Assembly: GCF_000485595.1 (NCBI RefSeq)
Contig: NW_014578671.1
Span: 27,154-62,918, forward strand
Direction of reading: 5' to 3'
DNA length: 35,765 bases
Origin: Priapulus caudatus
Taxonomy: Eukaryota > Priapulida > Priapulimorpha > Priapulimorphida > Priapulidae
The notes under the pieces were generated by a model. That model searched no databases, was not told where the DNA came from, and worked only from the letters and a program-made list of their open reading frames with translations. Positions 17,294 to 27,549 of the stretch are shown here, piece by piece. The position numbers were made by a program, and so were the translations under genes. Every line of letters begins with the position of its first letter. Within the stretch, counting starts at the first letter, position 1.

Positions 17294-17613
17294 TGTTATT
17301 TCTTCTCATCATTTCTGTTAAGCGTGTCATACTGTAGTATTTCTAGCACTGTTCAGTTCTTGTTTTGCGCGGTATTTAAGCAGTTTAGCTAGGCTGCGGT
17401 TCGGCTCGTTTACATTATGTTTTAGGCATAATACTCGCGGGTTTCCTTTTCGCGGTATAAAAGCGTTTGTTGTGGGTTGCGCCGTCCCTTTTGCTGCTTG
17501 AGCCGTATTTATACGTTCGCGTGCGCTCGCGCATTTCTTCCACGATGCACCATACATTGGAAGTGTTGTCTCTTGGTTCTCGCCTAATTTCTTTTGAATC
17601 TTTGTTATATAAC
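17294..17613 (+). repeat. 3' LTR of element B (cut by the N gap)
   Basis: Starts TG after the polypurine tract and runs at least 320 bp into the run of N. A TATA-like box (tataaaa) lies at 17456-17462 and may be the element's promoter. Only 17552-17613 matches the 5' side (11898-11964). The end of the LTR and its target duplication are hidden in the gap. Confidence 0.75.
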
Positions 17614-18212
17614 NNNNNNNNNNNNNNNNNNNNNNNNNNNNNNNNNNNNNNNNNNNNNNNNNNNNNNNNNNNNNNNNNNNNNNNNNNNNNNNNNNNNNNN
17701 NNNNNNNNNNNNNNNNNNNNNNNNNNNNNNNNNNNNNNNNNNNNNNNNNNNNNNNNNNNNNNNNNNNNNNNNNNNNNNNNNNNNNNNNNNNNNNNNNNNN
17801 NNNNNNNNNNNNNNNNNNNNNNNNNNNNNNNNNNNNNNNNNNNNNNNNNNNNNNNNNNNNNNNNNNNNNNNNNNNNNNNNNNNNNNNNNNNNNNNNNNNN
17901 NNNNNNNNNNNNNNNNNNNNNNNNNNNNNNNNNNNNNNNNNNNNNNNNNNNNNNNNNNNNNNNNNNNNNNNNNNNNNNNNNNNNNNNNNNNNNNNNNNNN
18001 NNNNNNNNNNNNNNNNNNNNNNNNNNNNNNNNNNNNNNNNNNNNNNNNNNNNNNNNNNNNNNNNNNNNNNNNNNNNNNNNNNNNNNNNNNNNNNNNNNNN
18101 NNNNNNNNNNNNNNNNNNNNNNNNNNNNNNNNNNNNNNNNNNNNNNNNNNNNNNNNNNNNNNNNNNNNNNNNNNNNNNNNNNNNNNNNNNNNNNNNNNNN
18201 NNNNNNNNNNNN
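17614..18212. other. Assembly gap, 599 N
   Basis: A run of 599 N. It separates the 3' LTR of element B from the outer end of the left palindrome arm, so both features are cut by it. Any frame drawn through it is meaningless. Confidence 1.
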
Positions 18213-19780
18213 TAATGATTTATGCAAGAAACATCAAGCGCGTATATATATCTACCGTCACAAATTTGTGCATCATTCGTTATAAATTAATTGTTAATTT
18301 ATATAAATATTATTTATTATTTTCACATAAAAAATTAGCACAATATAATTTCAAGAGTATATAATGGGAGTTCTCCATATATTACTCTTCATTCTCTATA
18401 TTGTGTACGTCGATGGTTCTCATTAAACTCCTGTCTTCTCACTCACTCATTTGTGTCCTTTTTTGTGGTGAGCTACAGTGTCATTGACACTTTCATTTAA
18501 ATACGTCTTTGCACATTATGTTGGTTGACGTTACACCCTATATTTGACTGTGTCAGTTGTGATGTGACAGTGATGCTAATTGTGAAACACTGGAACAACT
18601 AGAGATTCTTCTTCACAAACATAATCAACATGGTAACTTACTGTAAACGGAATCTACAGAGTATAACGACACTGTGCAAACGATGGGTTCAGAAAATGTT
18701 ACGTTTTGATGTATGAACTGATTATAAGTCGATATGGAGACTAGGTGGCATACCAACAGCCGGGCGAGCAGTTAAAAGTAGCTACGCTGTATTCCCATCA
18801 TTATAGTCATCGCTTAATCAGCCATAAGATGGCTTATAAACACTCGTATACTCCAGGACCTAATTACTTACGCAGTTGTAAAACATGGTTTGTAGGTGTT
18901 GCCAAGCATTGTTTACATATAGCATGAAAATAAGATGCATTAGAAAGGGTTGCAGGGTGCTGTGAGGAGCTGAGACTTTAATAAGTCAGAGATGCGGGAT
19001 TGCTTGGTGTGTGTAAGAACATTATGTATACGGTAATTTGTTGTAGTGTTTGTTTACAATGCTGGTTAGTCCCTGCTTTGGTAAGAATAACAGTCAACAT
19101 CCCTACACAGTACGGATGCCAGTTAAGCACCAGGCCCACGAGAGACGAGTTTTACAGCGATGTTTGTGGGCGAGGTGTGCAGCTGCTGTTGTAATTAATT
19201 AGGGGAAGCGACAAGCGTGTGTCATGATTTCAGGAGCTGACCGGATACCCGGGTGTCAGATATCAGACCGGTTCATCATAACACCAGGTTATATAATCAC
19301 ACGCAAGACGGTTTGTAACAGCAGTCTGATTAGCAAGACAAACACCATTAGCAGAGGATCAGCTGACTTATTATAAAGATTCTTATAATGACATTCGTAT
19401 TCTTTCATGATATATTCTGTACTTGACCTTACAGTCGTAAAATGGCGCGTGATGTTTAGATGATAATAATTCGATATTCAGAATAAACAGTTGAAATGCA
19501 CGCATAAACAGGTCGCGTTTTTGTTCTACACCAATACGCGGCGTTCAATAGATTTATTTGTATTCTCTTTACTAATTTGTACGAGAGCCTATATAGAACG
19601 TGAATTCTACAACAAGTGTGACGAGACCGTCGTAGCAGAAGCAAAACACGTGGTCGTAACTTGAACGCCAGACAGGGTTGTGTGACCAGTACGTGGCAGC
19701 TTTCCCCTGAAGCGCGATGGGTACGCATGCAGAATATAATCTCGCGCGGGAAAAATCCATTATGAGTGCGCTCTGTGTAT
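18213..19780. other. Left arm, outer non-coding part
   Basis: No recognisable gene. AT-rich sequence mirrored at about 32060-33642. It contains the hairpin at 18352-18389. Short open frames (18745-18927, 19000-19194) show no domain and are not preserved in the other arm. Confidence 0.55.
18352..18389. repeat. Small hairpin of the CAAGAGT/CAGGAGT family (left arm, outer)
   Basis: caagagtatataatgggag (18352-18370) pairs imperfectly with ttctccatatattactctt (18371-18389). The mirror copy is at about 33456-33495. It resembles the perfect hairpins at 23192-23242 and 23247-23280. Confidence 0.7.
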
Positions 19781-19789
19781 GCCCTGCCT

Positions 19790-19950
19790 TCTCACTTTCT
19801 GAGTAGGCTTAAAGTTACCATGAAACACACACGGGAGAAAAACCGTATAAGTGCGATCTGTGTGATACTACCTTCTCCTGTCTGAGTAATGTGAAGTCAC
19901 ACATGATAACTCACACGGAAGAGAACCCGAAGAAGAAAAAGACGAAATAA
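19790..19950 (+). pseudogene. C2H2 zinc-finger relic (left arm copy)
   Basis: C2H2 fingers bind nucleic acid through a zinc ion held by two Cys and two His. The sequence of the last finger (encoding EKPYKCDLCDTTFS, 19840-19880) is readable, followed by a Lys-rich end and TAA at 19947-19949. Compared with the right-arm copy, bases are missing near 19820-19830, so the linker and finger are out of frame with the preceding His pair. The preceding finger is also frame-broken. No start, exon structure or effector domain is visible. Confidence 0.7.
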
Positions 19951-20469
19951 AGAAATTCCCCGTGTAACATTTAAAGTGAAGCGTTCGCTCTGAAGACACC
20001 TAATAATCACACTTGACAATGCATAATAACTCTAGAGAGATGTCGCACAGATGTAACCTGAAAGTGCATCGCGGACTGTCAGACTCACATGTTCAGATCA
20101 GCTTGACTCTGTGAAAAAGCGAGCACACTGCACACATGTGAACTGGAGCAGTGAAGTACCAACGAATGCAACTCAAGTGTTACAGCTTCTTTCCAGATTG
20201 GAAGCTGGAGTAGGAATTGCTTGTGAAAGCCGGGAAAATCTCTTAGTTATATAACGTCTGATGCAAGACATGTTGATGTTTATGGCTGATTACCCTACCT
20301 AACGTGTGACCATTTTATAATCGTGTAAATTTAATACCATACGATGTTTGAACACCAATCTAATAAAACACATAGTACGTATTATTATTTGTAATTTTCA
20401 TATCTCTCGCCGAGAAGGAAAATGTTATGTCTGTATATATATATTAACACGCACACATGCGCGCGCACG

Positions 20470-20470
<1 letters not shown>
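19951..20470. other. Left arm non-coding stretch after the zinc-finger relic
   Basis: No gene seen. Mirrored in the right arm at about 31335-31850, which supports the inverted duplication but not any function. Confidence 0.5.
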
Positions 20471-20472
<2 letters not shown>

Positions 20473-20513
<41 letters not shown>

Positions 20514-20736
20514 CCCCCCCCCACCATTGGCATAAACAACCAACCAAATGCAACGCACACACATTGCGCTCATCACCACACACGACGAGCGCTTCGGTGA
20601 TGCGCACTGCCTACGACGCGCACCCACGCACACGCGCAACCACATCAACACCCGCACACACACACACACACACACGCACCCACACACACACGAAACACAC
20701 ACACAACACACACACACAGCACACACACGCGCCCAC

Positions 20737-20767
<31 letters not shown>

Positions 20768-20870
20768 CACACACACAACACACACACACACACAACACGC
20801 CACACAGCCCACACACACACACAGCACACACAGCACCAGCACACACACACACCCGCCCCCACCCACCCAC
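20473..20870. repeat. Microsatellites: (CT)19 then imperfect CA-rich block
   Basis: CT repeats at 20473-20510, a C run, then CA-rich simple sequence from about 20655 to 20870 with interruptions. Frames read through it give only Thr/His or Val/Cys strings and are not genes. Mirrored at about 30950-31335. Confidence 0.95.
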
Positions 20871-21079
20871 ACAATTGCTACAAAAGAGAACCAACAACAA
20901 CAAGCGAATGATGAATAGGAAGAGGAAAAAAGGAAAAAAAGAATGATGAGAAAAACAAAGACAGACACTTTGTGTGATTTCCTTTTATAACCGATCGTAT
21001 CCTCAGAAATACAAAACATAAAAAAGTATTGAAAAAAAATTGATGTACTTCCATGTACTTGCGATATCATTCATTTATC

Positions 21080-21173
21080 GTCATTTAATGCGGTTTGCTT
21101 TGTGTTTCACATAATAAACAAGATTTCAATACTTCTAATTTAAAGCGTTTTTAGATTAAAATCAAACGTACAA
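21080..21173 (+). repeat. Direct-orientation segment 1, left copy
   Basis: Matches 30626-30723 in the same orientation, although the flanks on both sides match in inverted orientation. 79 bp (21095-21173 with 30645-30723) are identical base for base. Confidence 0.9.
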
Positions 21174-21612
21174 CCAAGACTAGCCGCACAGAAAACTTCA
21201 TTGAACAATAATATTGCGCACGCACGACATAAGCACGCACAGTTACAAATGTTGTACACATTATCAACATATTCAGTAAATATTGTTTATAAAATCCAGA
21301 CAGGGATTAATTGACTTAATGACGCTAAAATGGATTATGTTGAATATTTTCATATAACCACCGTAGTTAAACCATTCTGACAACTTTATAACGAATGAAA
21401 CTAAATAAATAGAAGTGAACAAAATCACAATTCAATCTCCCTGTTAGCCACTCCAGTAGATTACGAAATGACATGATGACAGAAATACAATATAATAAAT
21501 ATTGTATAATATGTGAACCCTGAGTTACAAACATTTTCTTGGTTAACGAGATAATTTATAACAATTATGGTATACATGTATCATTTTAACTAACTACCGC
21601 AAACAACAAAAG

Positions 21613-21727
21613 AATGATATTCATTATTGATATATTGTTGATATATGCTTTTAAAGTATTTGTTGTGGTTCTTTTTCGCTTCGGTAATAAGCATTGCACC
21701 GAGAAAGTTATTGTCGATGTTCAAAAC
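21613..21727 (+). repeat. Direct-orientation segment 2, left copy
   Basis: Matches 30038-30156 in the same orientation with a few indels. The flanks match in inverted orientation. Contains the shared string tttttcgcttcggtaataag. Confidence 0.88.
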
Positions 21728-21908
21728 TATTCAACTCAGTTTAATTCAATTTATATTAAGTAGAAATCGTAAACATTCAACCCATTTTAAATGAAATACA
21801 GTTTAATGGCATATGTAGTACATGTTGAGATACAAGTGTTATCAATCATACCTAATAACACATAAACATAACATAAATTGTATTTAACGATATAAATAAA
21901 CATGTATA

Positions 21909-21910
<2 letters not shown>

Positions 21911-21987
<77 letters not shown>

Positions 21988-21998
21988 ATGTATGTATA
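21911..21998. repeat. (TG)n followed by (TATG)n microsatellite
   Basis: About 30 TG units followed by about seven TATG units. The mirror copy in the right arm is shorter (29706-29815). Confidence 0.95.
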
Positions 21999-22148
21999 TA
22001 CATAGAGTTGACAGAGTATCTGATCATAATAGCTATGCACAATTCAGCGCTCTAATTCAAATAATTGGAAAAAGACTAGGTTATTCTAATTATTTAGATA
22101 GATGGATAGATGGATGGAGTGTAAGATAGATAGACAGATACCACACGG

Positions 22149-22262
22149 CACACACACACACACACACACAACACAGCAAACACACACACACAACACACAC
22201 ACACACACACCACACGACACACACATACACACACCAGCACACACACACACACACACACCACA
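22149..22262. repeat. Imperfect CA-rich microsatellite
   Basis: CA repeats with interruptions, mirrored as TG repeats at 29459-29563. A short AG-rich run follows at 22433-22470, mirrored as CT at about 29250-29290. Confidence 0.93.
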
Positions 22263-22470
22263 CACACGTGCGCGCGCGACACACCGGTACACGGCTCACG
22301 CACAGGCCACCACGTGTCGATAAGCAAACGACCGCTGATCAATATGTAGGCACCTTACCTGACCGTCCTGAATCATGTCTTACAATGACTATTAGATATG
22401 ATAGGCCTACAAATGAGTATAGATAGACTAGGAGAGAGAGAGAGAGAGAAGAGAGAGAGTAGAGAGAGAT

Positions 22471-23150
22471 GTGTGGTGTGCGCATTGCAAGATAAGCACC
22501 AACTGAAAGAAACGCGCAAATTGGGCTTCGCAACACCAACCGTGTCACTCGGCTGCTTTTCGTCTATAACAACACGAGACGATGGTTCCTGGCGATGCAT
22601 GTCGATGGAAAATACGGATGAAACGTAATCTGCAGGCAGAGTCATCATGCGCTACGTGACCAATTACTGGCGACGCGCAAGGCGAATGTTTCGCTAGGCA
22701 AGTTGCATCGGCGCTCGAGTAGCATACACGGTCGAGCACATTGCACATCTCGACATCAAGGGCCGCTAACATCTTCGTGTCGTCAGGACGACACGTGGCA
22801 AGCTGACCGCGATATCTCGTTGTAGCCAAAAGTTGGAGCGAAAATACTACACCGCCTAACGCAGGACCAGACGCTGCAGGGTACGAACTCAATCTACAGA
22901 GCCCTGAGGCTGCTGATGGGAGCTGACGTAACGCCGAAGGCCGACGTGTATTCATTTGGTATGACGCTATGTTGAGTATTTATCATGATGAGTAACACAC
23001 TCACCACGATTTCGGGCGCGCCCGACGGATGGGGGACCGATAAATTTATTGATTTATGATTAGAGCTATCACAAAATCGCTCTAATGGATTCGTTAACAA
23101 ATTTGAACACGGCCCGGCGGCCTTCAAAACATCGTCGGGCATCGGCGGCC
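22471..23150. other. Left arm non-coding stretch before the AT-rich hairpins
   Basis: No recognisable gene. Mirrored at about 28540-29250. Open frames here (for example minus strand 22545-22955) are not kept open in the other arm. Confidence 0.5.
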
Positions 23151-23191
23151 CCTGTATATAATATATATATATATATAATATATATATATAA

Positions 23192-23242
23192 TATCAAGAG
23201 TACATAATAGGAGATATATAGGTCTATTATGTACTCTTGATA
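23192..23242. repeat. Perfect hairpin, 19-bp arms (tatcaagagt type)
   Basis: tatcaagagtacataatag (23192-23210) pairs perfectly with 23224-23242 across a 13-nt loop. It lies in an AT-rich block at 23150-23410. The mirror region is 28427-28470. Confidence 0.9.
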
Positions 23243-23246
23243 ATAT

Positions 23247-23280
23247 CAGGAGTCTATCAATATATATTGATAGACTCCTG
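23247..23280. repeat. Perfect 34-bp palindrome (caggagt type)
   Basis: The 34 bases equal their own reverse complement, starting caggagtctatcaata. A degraded mirror copy is at about 28386-28426. It follows the previous hairpin by 4 bp. Confidence 0.93.
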
Positions 23281-23410
23281 CCTAATGATGTATATTATAT
23301 ATATATATATATAATATATATAATTATATAGTATACAATTAATGGCAGCGATCTATATATATACTTGATAGACTCCTGATAATATGTATATATAATATAC
23401 TATGATATTA

Positions 23411-24210
23411 ATAATATAGGCCTATAACAGGATATTTATATCAATTCATGATATTATGATAATATTATGACACGCCTGATATAATTACCTGAGCGCTATA
23501 GGTGACCATGAAGCAATAATATATGATAGTCAAGCTATCTCCCCCCCCCGCGCACACACACCCCCACGAGAAGCACTCGACCGGAGGAAGGAGATCTGTC
23601 CGAATCCCGAGAGTGAATCGTCGACGGCAGCGAGAGAGTTCCGTTCGAGCTCTGATTAACTACCAAGACGCGAACATGCAGCCGACCAAAAAACACGCTG
23701 AATATAGGGGATCGACATGGCGACGTCGCCAGAAATTCAACGCATCGATCCCACATCGAAAAGATAGATCGACGGAATCGATCGCACACCGAAGCAAGTT
23801 TAAACAATTCTATCAGCATCGAGGAAATTAGAACGAATGCGAATCACTCAAGGTAATCATATATTGCTCACTAACACTGAGAATGATCGATTTGCAGGTA
23901 GGAATTGATCATGACACACTAATAACCTACAATCAACAATTAATCATGCAATACAAGTGGTTGTTTGCAGACAAGATGAGTGACGCGCCACACATTAAAC
24001 TTCAGCATTACACTTTAAATTCATAACATCTCCCTACCTACTCATCCCTCTAATTTATTAAAAGTAAGCGACACTGTCGTCCTCGCCTTCGTTCCTTAAT
24101 CTGCTTATTAAATCTTTATTGCATGTAATTCAGATACAAATCCATGTACAGAAGACAGTCTTTTTCATGGAGAAAAAAATGCTAGGATGACAATATACTT
24201 AAAATAATTA
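23411..24210. other. Left arm non-coding stretch
   Basis: No gene found. Mirrored at about 27555-28260. A plus-strand open frame at 23523-23831 is basic and has no recognisable domain. Confidence 0.5.
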
Positions 24211-24217
24211 TGATACT

Positions 24218-24258
24218 ATCAGGAGTGGATAAAAGGGTCCCTTTTATCCACTCCTGAT
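24218..24258. repeat. Perfect hairpin, 20-bp arms, 1-nt centre (caggagt type)
   Basis: atcaggagtggataaaaggg (24218-24237) pairs perfectly with 24239-24258. The right-arm mirror at 27496-27549 is degraded by several indels. Confidence 0.93.
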
Positions 24259-24786
24259 ACTATTGAAATATGCACGATAGTGTCACTGCAGGCAGAGTGT
24301 CAATATTATAAGATATTTTGTGATCTGATATCTAGTCGGCAGGTGGCGCTAAAATAATCGCCCTTAATTTCTCGAACACAACCTCGGCCAACGAAAATTC
24401 TCAACTCAAAAAGTACTGAAGAAAAACTAACAACAATTAAATATACGGTATTTATGATTGAGTGTTGATGAGAACCGTTAGATTGGTATCCGCTATTATT
24501 ATCGTATTAAGGTACTGATTTGATACGTCCGCAATAACAAGGTTACACATTCTCGCTTTCAACACATTGTCGTGAGCCTAGTAGTAGTACTAGTAGTACG
24601 GCACGAAAAGGGTCTTTGTCCGTAACAGGTATTTCTACAGATATGTACCCGAGGTAGTTTAGTTGTTTTAGTTATTTATTGTTTATATTTTATAGGAGGT
24701 AGTTTTAGGGTTAGGGTTACGCCCACAAGTTGCCCATCTCCGCTTAAGCACGTACGTGGGCGAGAGGTAACAAGTCGTGTAAGCAG

Positions 24787-25462
24787 GTAAAGGCCCGCCC
24801 CCCGCAAGACACACTGCAGCGACAGCGACGACGCGTAACGACAAACGATCAAGTCGCGGGCGACTGGCGGCGCCCACCATGGCCAGCGACTAACGACCGA
24901 CCGAACGAGCAAAGTCACAGCCAGCCACTCACCACAGTGCCACCATGAGCAAACGGCACAAAAACTCACTGCTCCTGCTTTTAAATAAATTGCTGAAAAA
25001 CGCGCTCTATGTATAAAGAGAATATAAAAAGAATATAATACGGGCAGGCCAGCCATATTAATTATTATAACGAACGTAAAACAATAATCATGGCGTCGCC
25101 GTTGCATCGTTTTGGTTAGGATGGTTCGCGGCCCCACTGTTTCTGACAAGGCGGTGGGCGAGTTAGCGGGCTGGGAAGCCAGTCTACTTCGCTGGCTACA
25201 TTGTGTTTAAGATCTTTATGACGTAATGGCGATGTCACGTCCGATGGAAACGGCTGTGATTGAGGCATTTGTAAAGTGTCGGCCGGCGACAGTCGCTGGC
25301 GAAATAGAAACGTTTCTAAATATTTTTGTCGTCGAAGTTGGTCCGCGCTGTCGTCGTCGCGTCAGTGTAGGCAATGGCTCATAGAACAATATTTCTAATT
25401 TTCTGAAAGTCGTTTGTCGTTACGGTCGGTCGTTGTCGGCTGGCACGTGTGTCTTGGCTTAA
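24787..25462. mobile_element. MITE with GGCCAAG..CACACTGC termini and TTAA ends (left arm copy)
   Basis: The termini are inverted repeats of roughly 50 bp (left gacacactgcagcgacag, then acgacaaacga; right tcgtttgtcg, then ggcacgtgtgtcttggc). TTAA is at the right end, and a degraded form (gtaa) at the left. TTAA ends fit Kolobok- or piggyBac-type elements. No transposase is encoded. The right-arm copy is better preserved. Confidence 0.7.
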
Positions 25463-25497
25463 CTCCTCCGTGGTAAGCAGTCGGAGAGCCTGTCCGG

Positions 25498-25518
25498 TTT
25501 AGGGTTAGGGTTAGGGTT
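25498..25518. repeat. Telomere-like TTAGGG array near the palindrome centre
   Basis: About three TTAGGG units in a row. The mirrored copy at about 26208-26232 is degraded to CCCTAA with spacers. Confidence 0.75.
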
Positions 25519-25794
25519 CGGTAGGTTAGGGTACACTTCTGTAGTACAAGTCTGGTACACTTTGTGTAATACATATATTACCGCGTCGGTTACATATCTG
25601 TAGTACCTTTACGACAGAACGACCCCCTTGAGCAGTAGTACGTCGGAGGCCAGGGACGAGATTCACAACGTTGGCGTAAAGGCACGCGCACCACTAAAAC
25701 AGCCCGATTTTACTAAACGATGAGGCGATGAGGCGATGAAGCGATGAAACGATGTAGGTGTCGCGTTCATTTGTAGACGATTTTATTTTTATCG

Positions 25795-25836
25795 GCGATC
25801 GTTCCAAAATCAACATGTTTGATTTTGAACCGATTA
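25795..25836. other. Centre (apex) of the giant palindrome
   Basis: gttccaaaatcaacatg meets catgtttgattttgaac around ACATGT at 25813-25818, so the arms abut without spacer. Just outside, the right arm carries about 140 bp more than the left: the string gatgtaggtgt at about 25750 pairs with acacctacatc at about 25937. The extra part includes a smaller local palindrome around GCGGCCGC at 25929-25936. Confidence 0.75.
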
Positions 25837-26273
25837 TTTGACTCCCCCCGATTTTTGTGGTGTTTGCGCGTGACCTTCAGGAAAATCGTGTCGATAACAT
25901 ATTGAACAGGGCCAATATCGTAGGTGTGGCGGCCGCACACCTACATCGGCTTCATGCGGCTTCATCGTTTGTAAAAATGGGCTGTGTGCGGTGGCGCTTT
26001 ACGCAGACGTTTGATGATCTCGTCCCTGTCCGACGTAACTATGCTCAGGGGTGCGTTGTCGTAACAGGTTAGTTTTTTTTATTTTTTTTTTTTTATTTTT
26101 TTTATTTTTTTAACAGAGATATGTAGGCCGCGAGGTAGCATATATGTATAACACAAAAGTGTACCAGACTTGTACTACAGGAAGTGTACCCTCTAAGCCC
26201 ATAACACGAACCCTAAACCCTACACCCTAAACGCGACCAGGGTCTCTCGCGACTGTATTACATCGACGGAGAG

Positions 26274-26957
26274 TTAAGGCCAAGAGCACACTGCAAGCGA
26301 CAACGACCGACGTAAGCGACAAAGCGACTTTTCAGAAATTAGAACATATTGTTTCCTATGAGGGGCCATTGCACACATGACGCGATCGACGAGCAGGCGA
26401 CAACTTCGACGACAAAAATATGTTAGAAACGTTTCATTTACCAGCGAACTGTCCCGCCGGCGACGAGCTTTAAGACAATGGGCCAATCACAGCCGTTTCC
26501 ATCGGCACGTGACATCGCCCATTACGTCATAAAATATAAACCAATGGCTACCAGGAAGTAACCCTGGTTCCCAGCGCTAAACTCGCACCGCGCTGTCAGA
26601 AACAGTGGGCCGCAGAACCCATGCTAACCAAAAACGTGCTAGGGACGCCATGATTATTGTTTACGTTCGCTCCACCACATAAATTAATACTGCTGGCCTG
26701 CGTATATATTACTTTATTATACTTCTGCGCTTATACCATAGAGCGTTTTTTACAGCAATTTTATTTTAAAGCAGCAGCAGGAGTTTCTTTGGCCGTTTGC
26801 TCATGAGTGGGTACTGTGGTGACGTGCTGGTGAACTTTGTCGTTAGCGGTCGGTCGTTGTCGAATGCAGTAGTGCGGCTGTCGCCAGTCGCCGCGAATTG
26901 GTCGTTTGTCGTTACGGTCGGTGCGCTGTCGCTGGGCAGTGTGTCCTTGGCCTTTAA
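26274..26957. mobile_element. MITE with GGCCAAG..CACACTGC termini and TTAA ends (right arm copy)
   Basis: TTAA (26274-26277) is followed by ggccaagagcacactgc. The other end reads gcagtgtgtccttggcc, then t and TTAA (26954-26957). The inverted repeats continue inward for about 55 bp with strings such as agcgacaacgaccgac and acgacaaacgac. A TTAA duplication and no transposase fit a non-autonomous Kolobok-like or piggyBac-like element. Confidence 0.75.
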
Positions 26958-27495
26958 CTGTTAACACGACTGTTACTCTCCCACGTAGTGTTAAGCGAGA
27001 TGGGAACCTTGTGGCAACCCTAACGCGCCTAAACATACCTTCGCTATAATAAATAAACATAATACTAAACAAGCCTAAAACTACGCTCGGGTACATATTG
27101 TAGTACCTGTTACGACAGAAGACCCTTCACGTGCCGTACTACTAGTACTACTACTAGGCTCCACGACAATGTTTGAAGCGAGCAATGTAAAGGCTTGTTA
27201 TTGGCGACTAATCAAATCCAATACTCTTATACATAATATATAGCGGAACTAGCGCAATCTAAACGGTTCTCAGATAACACAATGCAATGGCATAAATATC
27301 CTGTATATTTAAATGTGTAGTTTTTCTTACCAGTTAGCTTTTTGAGTTTGAGAATTCGTTGGGCGAGGTTCGTTGACGAAATTAAGATGGCGATTATTTT
27401 AGCCGGCCACCTGCCGAAGTATCAGGATCACAAAAATATCTTATAATATTGAACACTCCTGCTGGCAAGTGAGCACTATGCTGCATAATTTCAAT

Positions 27496-27549
27496 AGTAT
27501 CAGGAGTGGAATAAACAGGGACCCGTTTTATCGCACTCCTGATAGTATC
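27496..27549. repeat. Degraded caggagt-type hairpin (right arm)
   Basis: Mirror copy of 24218-24258. The caggagtgg and cactcctgata ends are kept, with several indels in the stem. Confidence 0.8.

Larger units (their letters stand above)
11898..17613 (+). mobile_element. BEL/Pao-type LTR retrotransposon (element B), degenerate
   Basis: The plus-strand order is LTR remnant (11898-11964), gag, protease, RT, RNase H, integrase, polypurine tract and 3' LTR (17294 into the N gap). The order and motifs fit BEL/Pao. Its protein blocks differ clearly from element A, so it is another family. Defects include a 5'-truncated gag without ATG, several frameshifts in protease and RT, stops in RT, and a 473-bp MITE inside integrase. 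The spacing between the LTR remnant and gag (about 45 bp) is too short for a normal leader plus gag N-terminus, implying a deletion. No primer-binding site was identified. Confidence 0.9.
20871..21910. other. Left arm AT-rich non-coding stretch
   Basis: No gene. It contains the two segments (21080-21173 and 21613-21727) whose counterparts in the right arm run in the same orientation instead of inverted. Confidence 0.6.
24579..25650. repeat. Nested repeat with inverted ends around the MITE (left arm)
   Basis: The left end (TAGTAGTAGTAC, then gggtctttgtccgtaacagg and acagatatgta, 24579-24650) reappears inverted at about 25570-25650 (tacatatctgtagtacc, then acgacagaacgac and gtagtacg). Telomere-like motifs near 24704-24720 and 25498-25518 sit inside these ends, with the MITE between them. 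This suggests an older repeat split by the MITE. Confidence 0.55.

Noticed and set aside
17415-18364. Open frames spanning the run of N
   Set aside because: The coding content is unknown N; the frames are meaningless.
20348-20946. Long open frames of Thr/His or Cys/Val strings
   Set aside because: They are translations of CA/TG/CT microsatellites; composition and lack of conservation between the arms rule them out as genes.
24700-24722. True telomere or chromosome end
   Set aside because: Only two to three TTAGGG units, with ordinary sequence on both sides.
25857-26072. 71-codon frame near the palindrome centre
   Set aside because: It overlaps the apex asymmetry and is not kept open in the mirrored copy.
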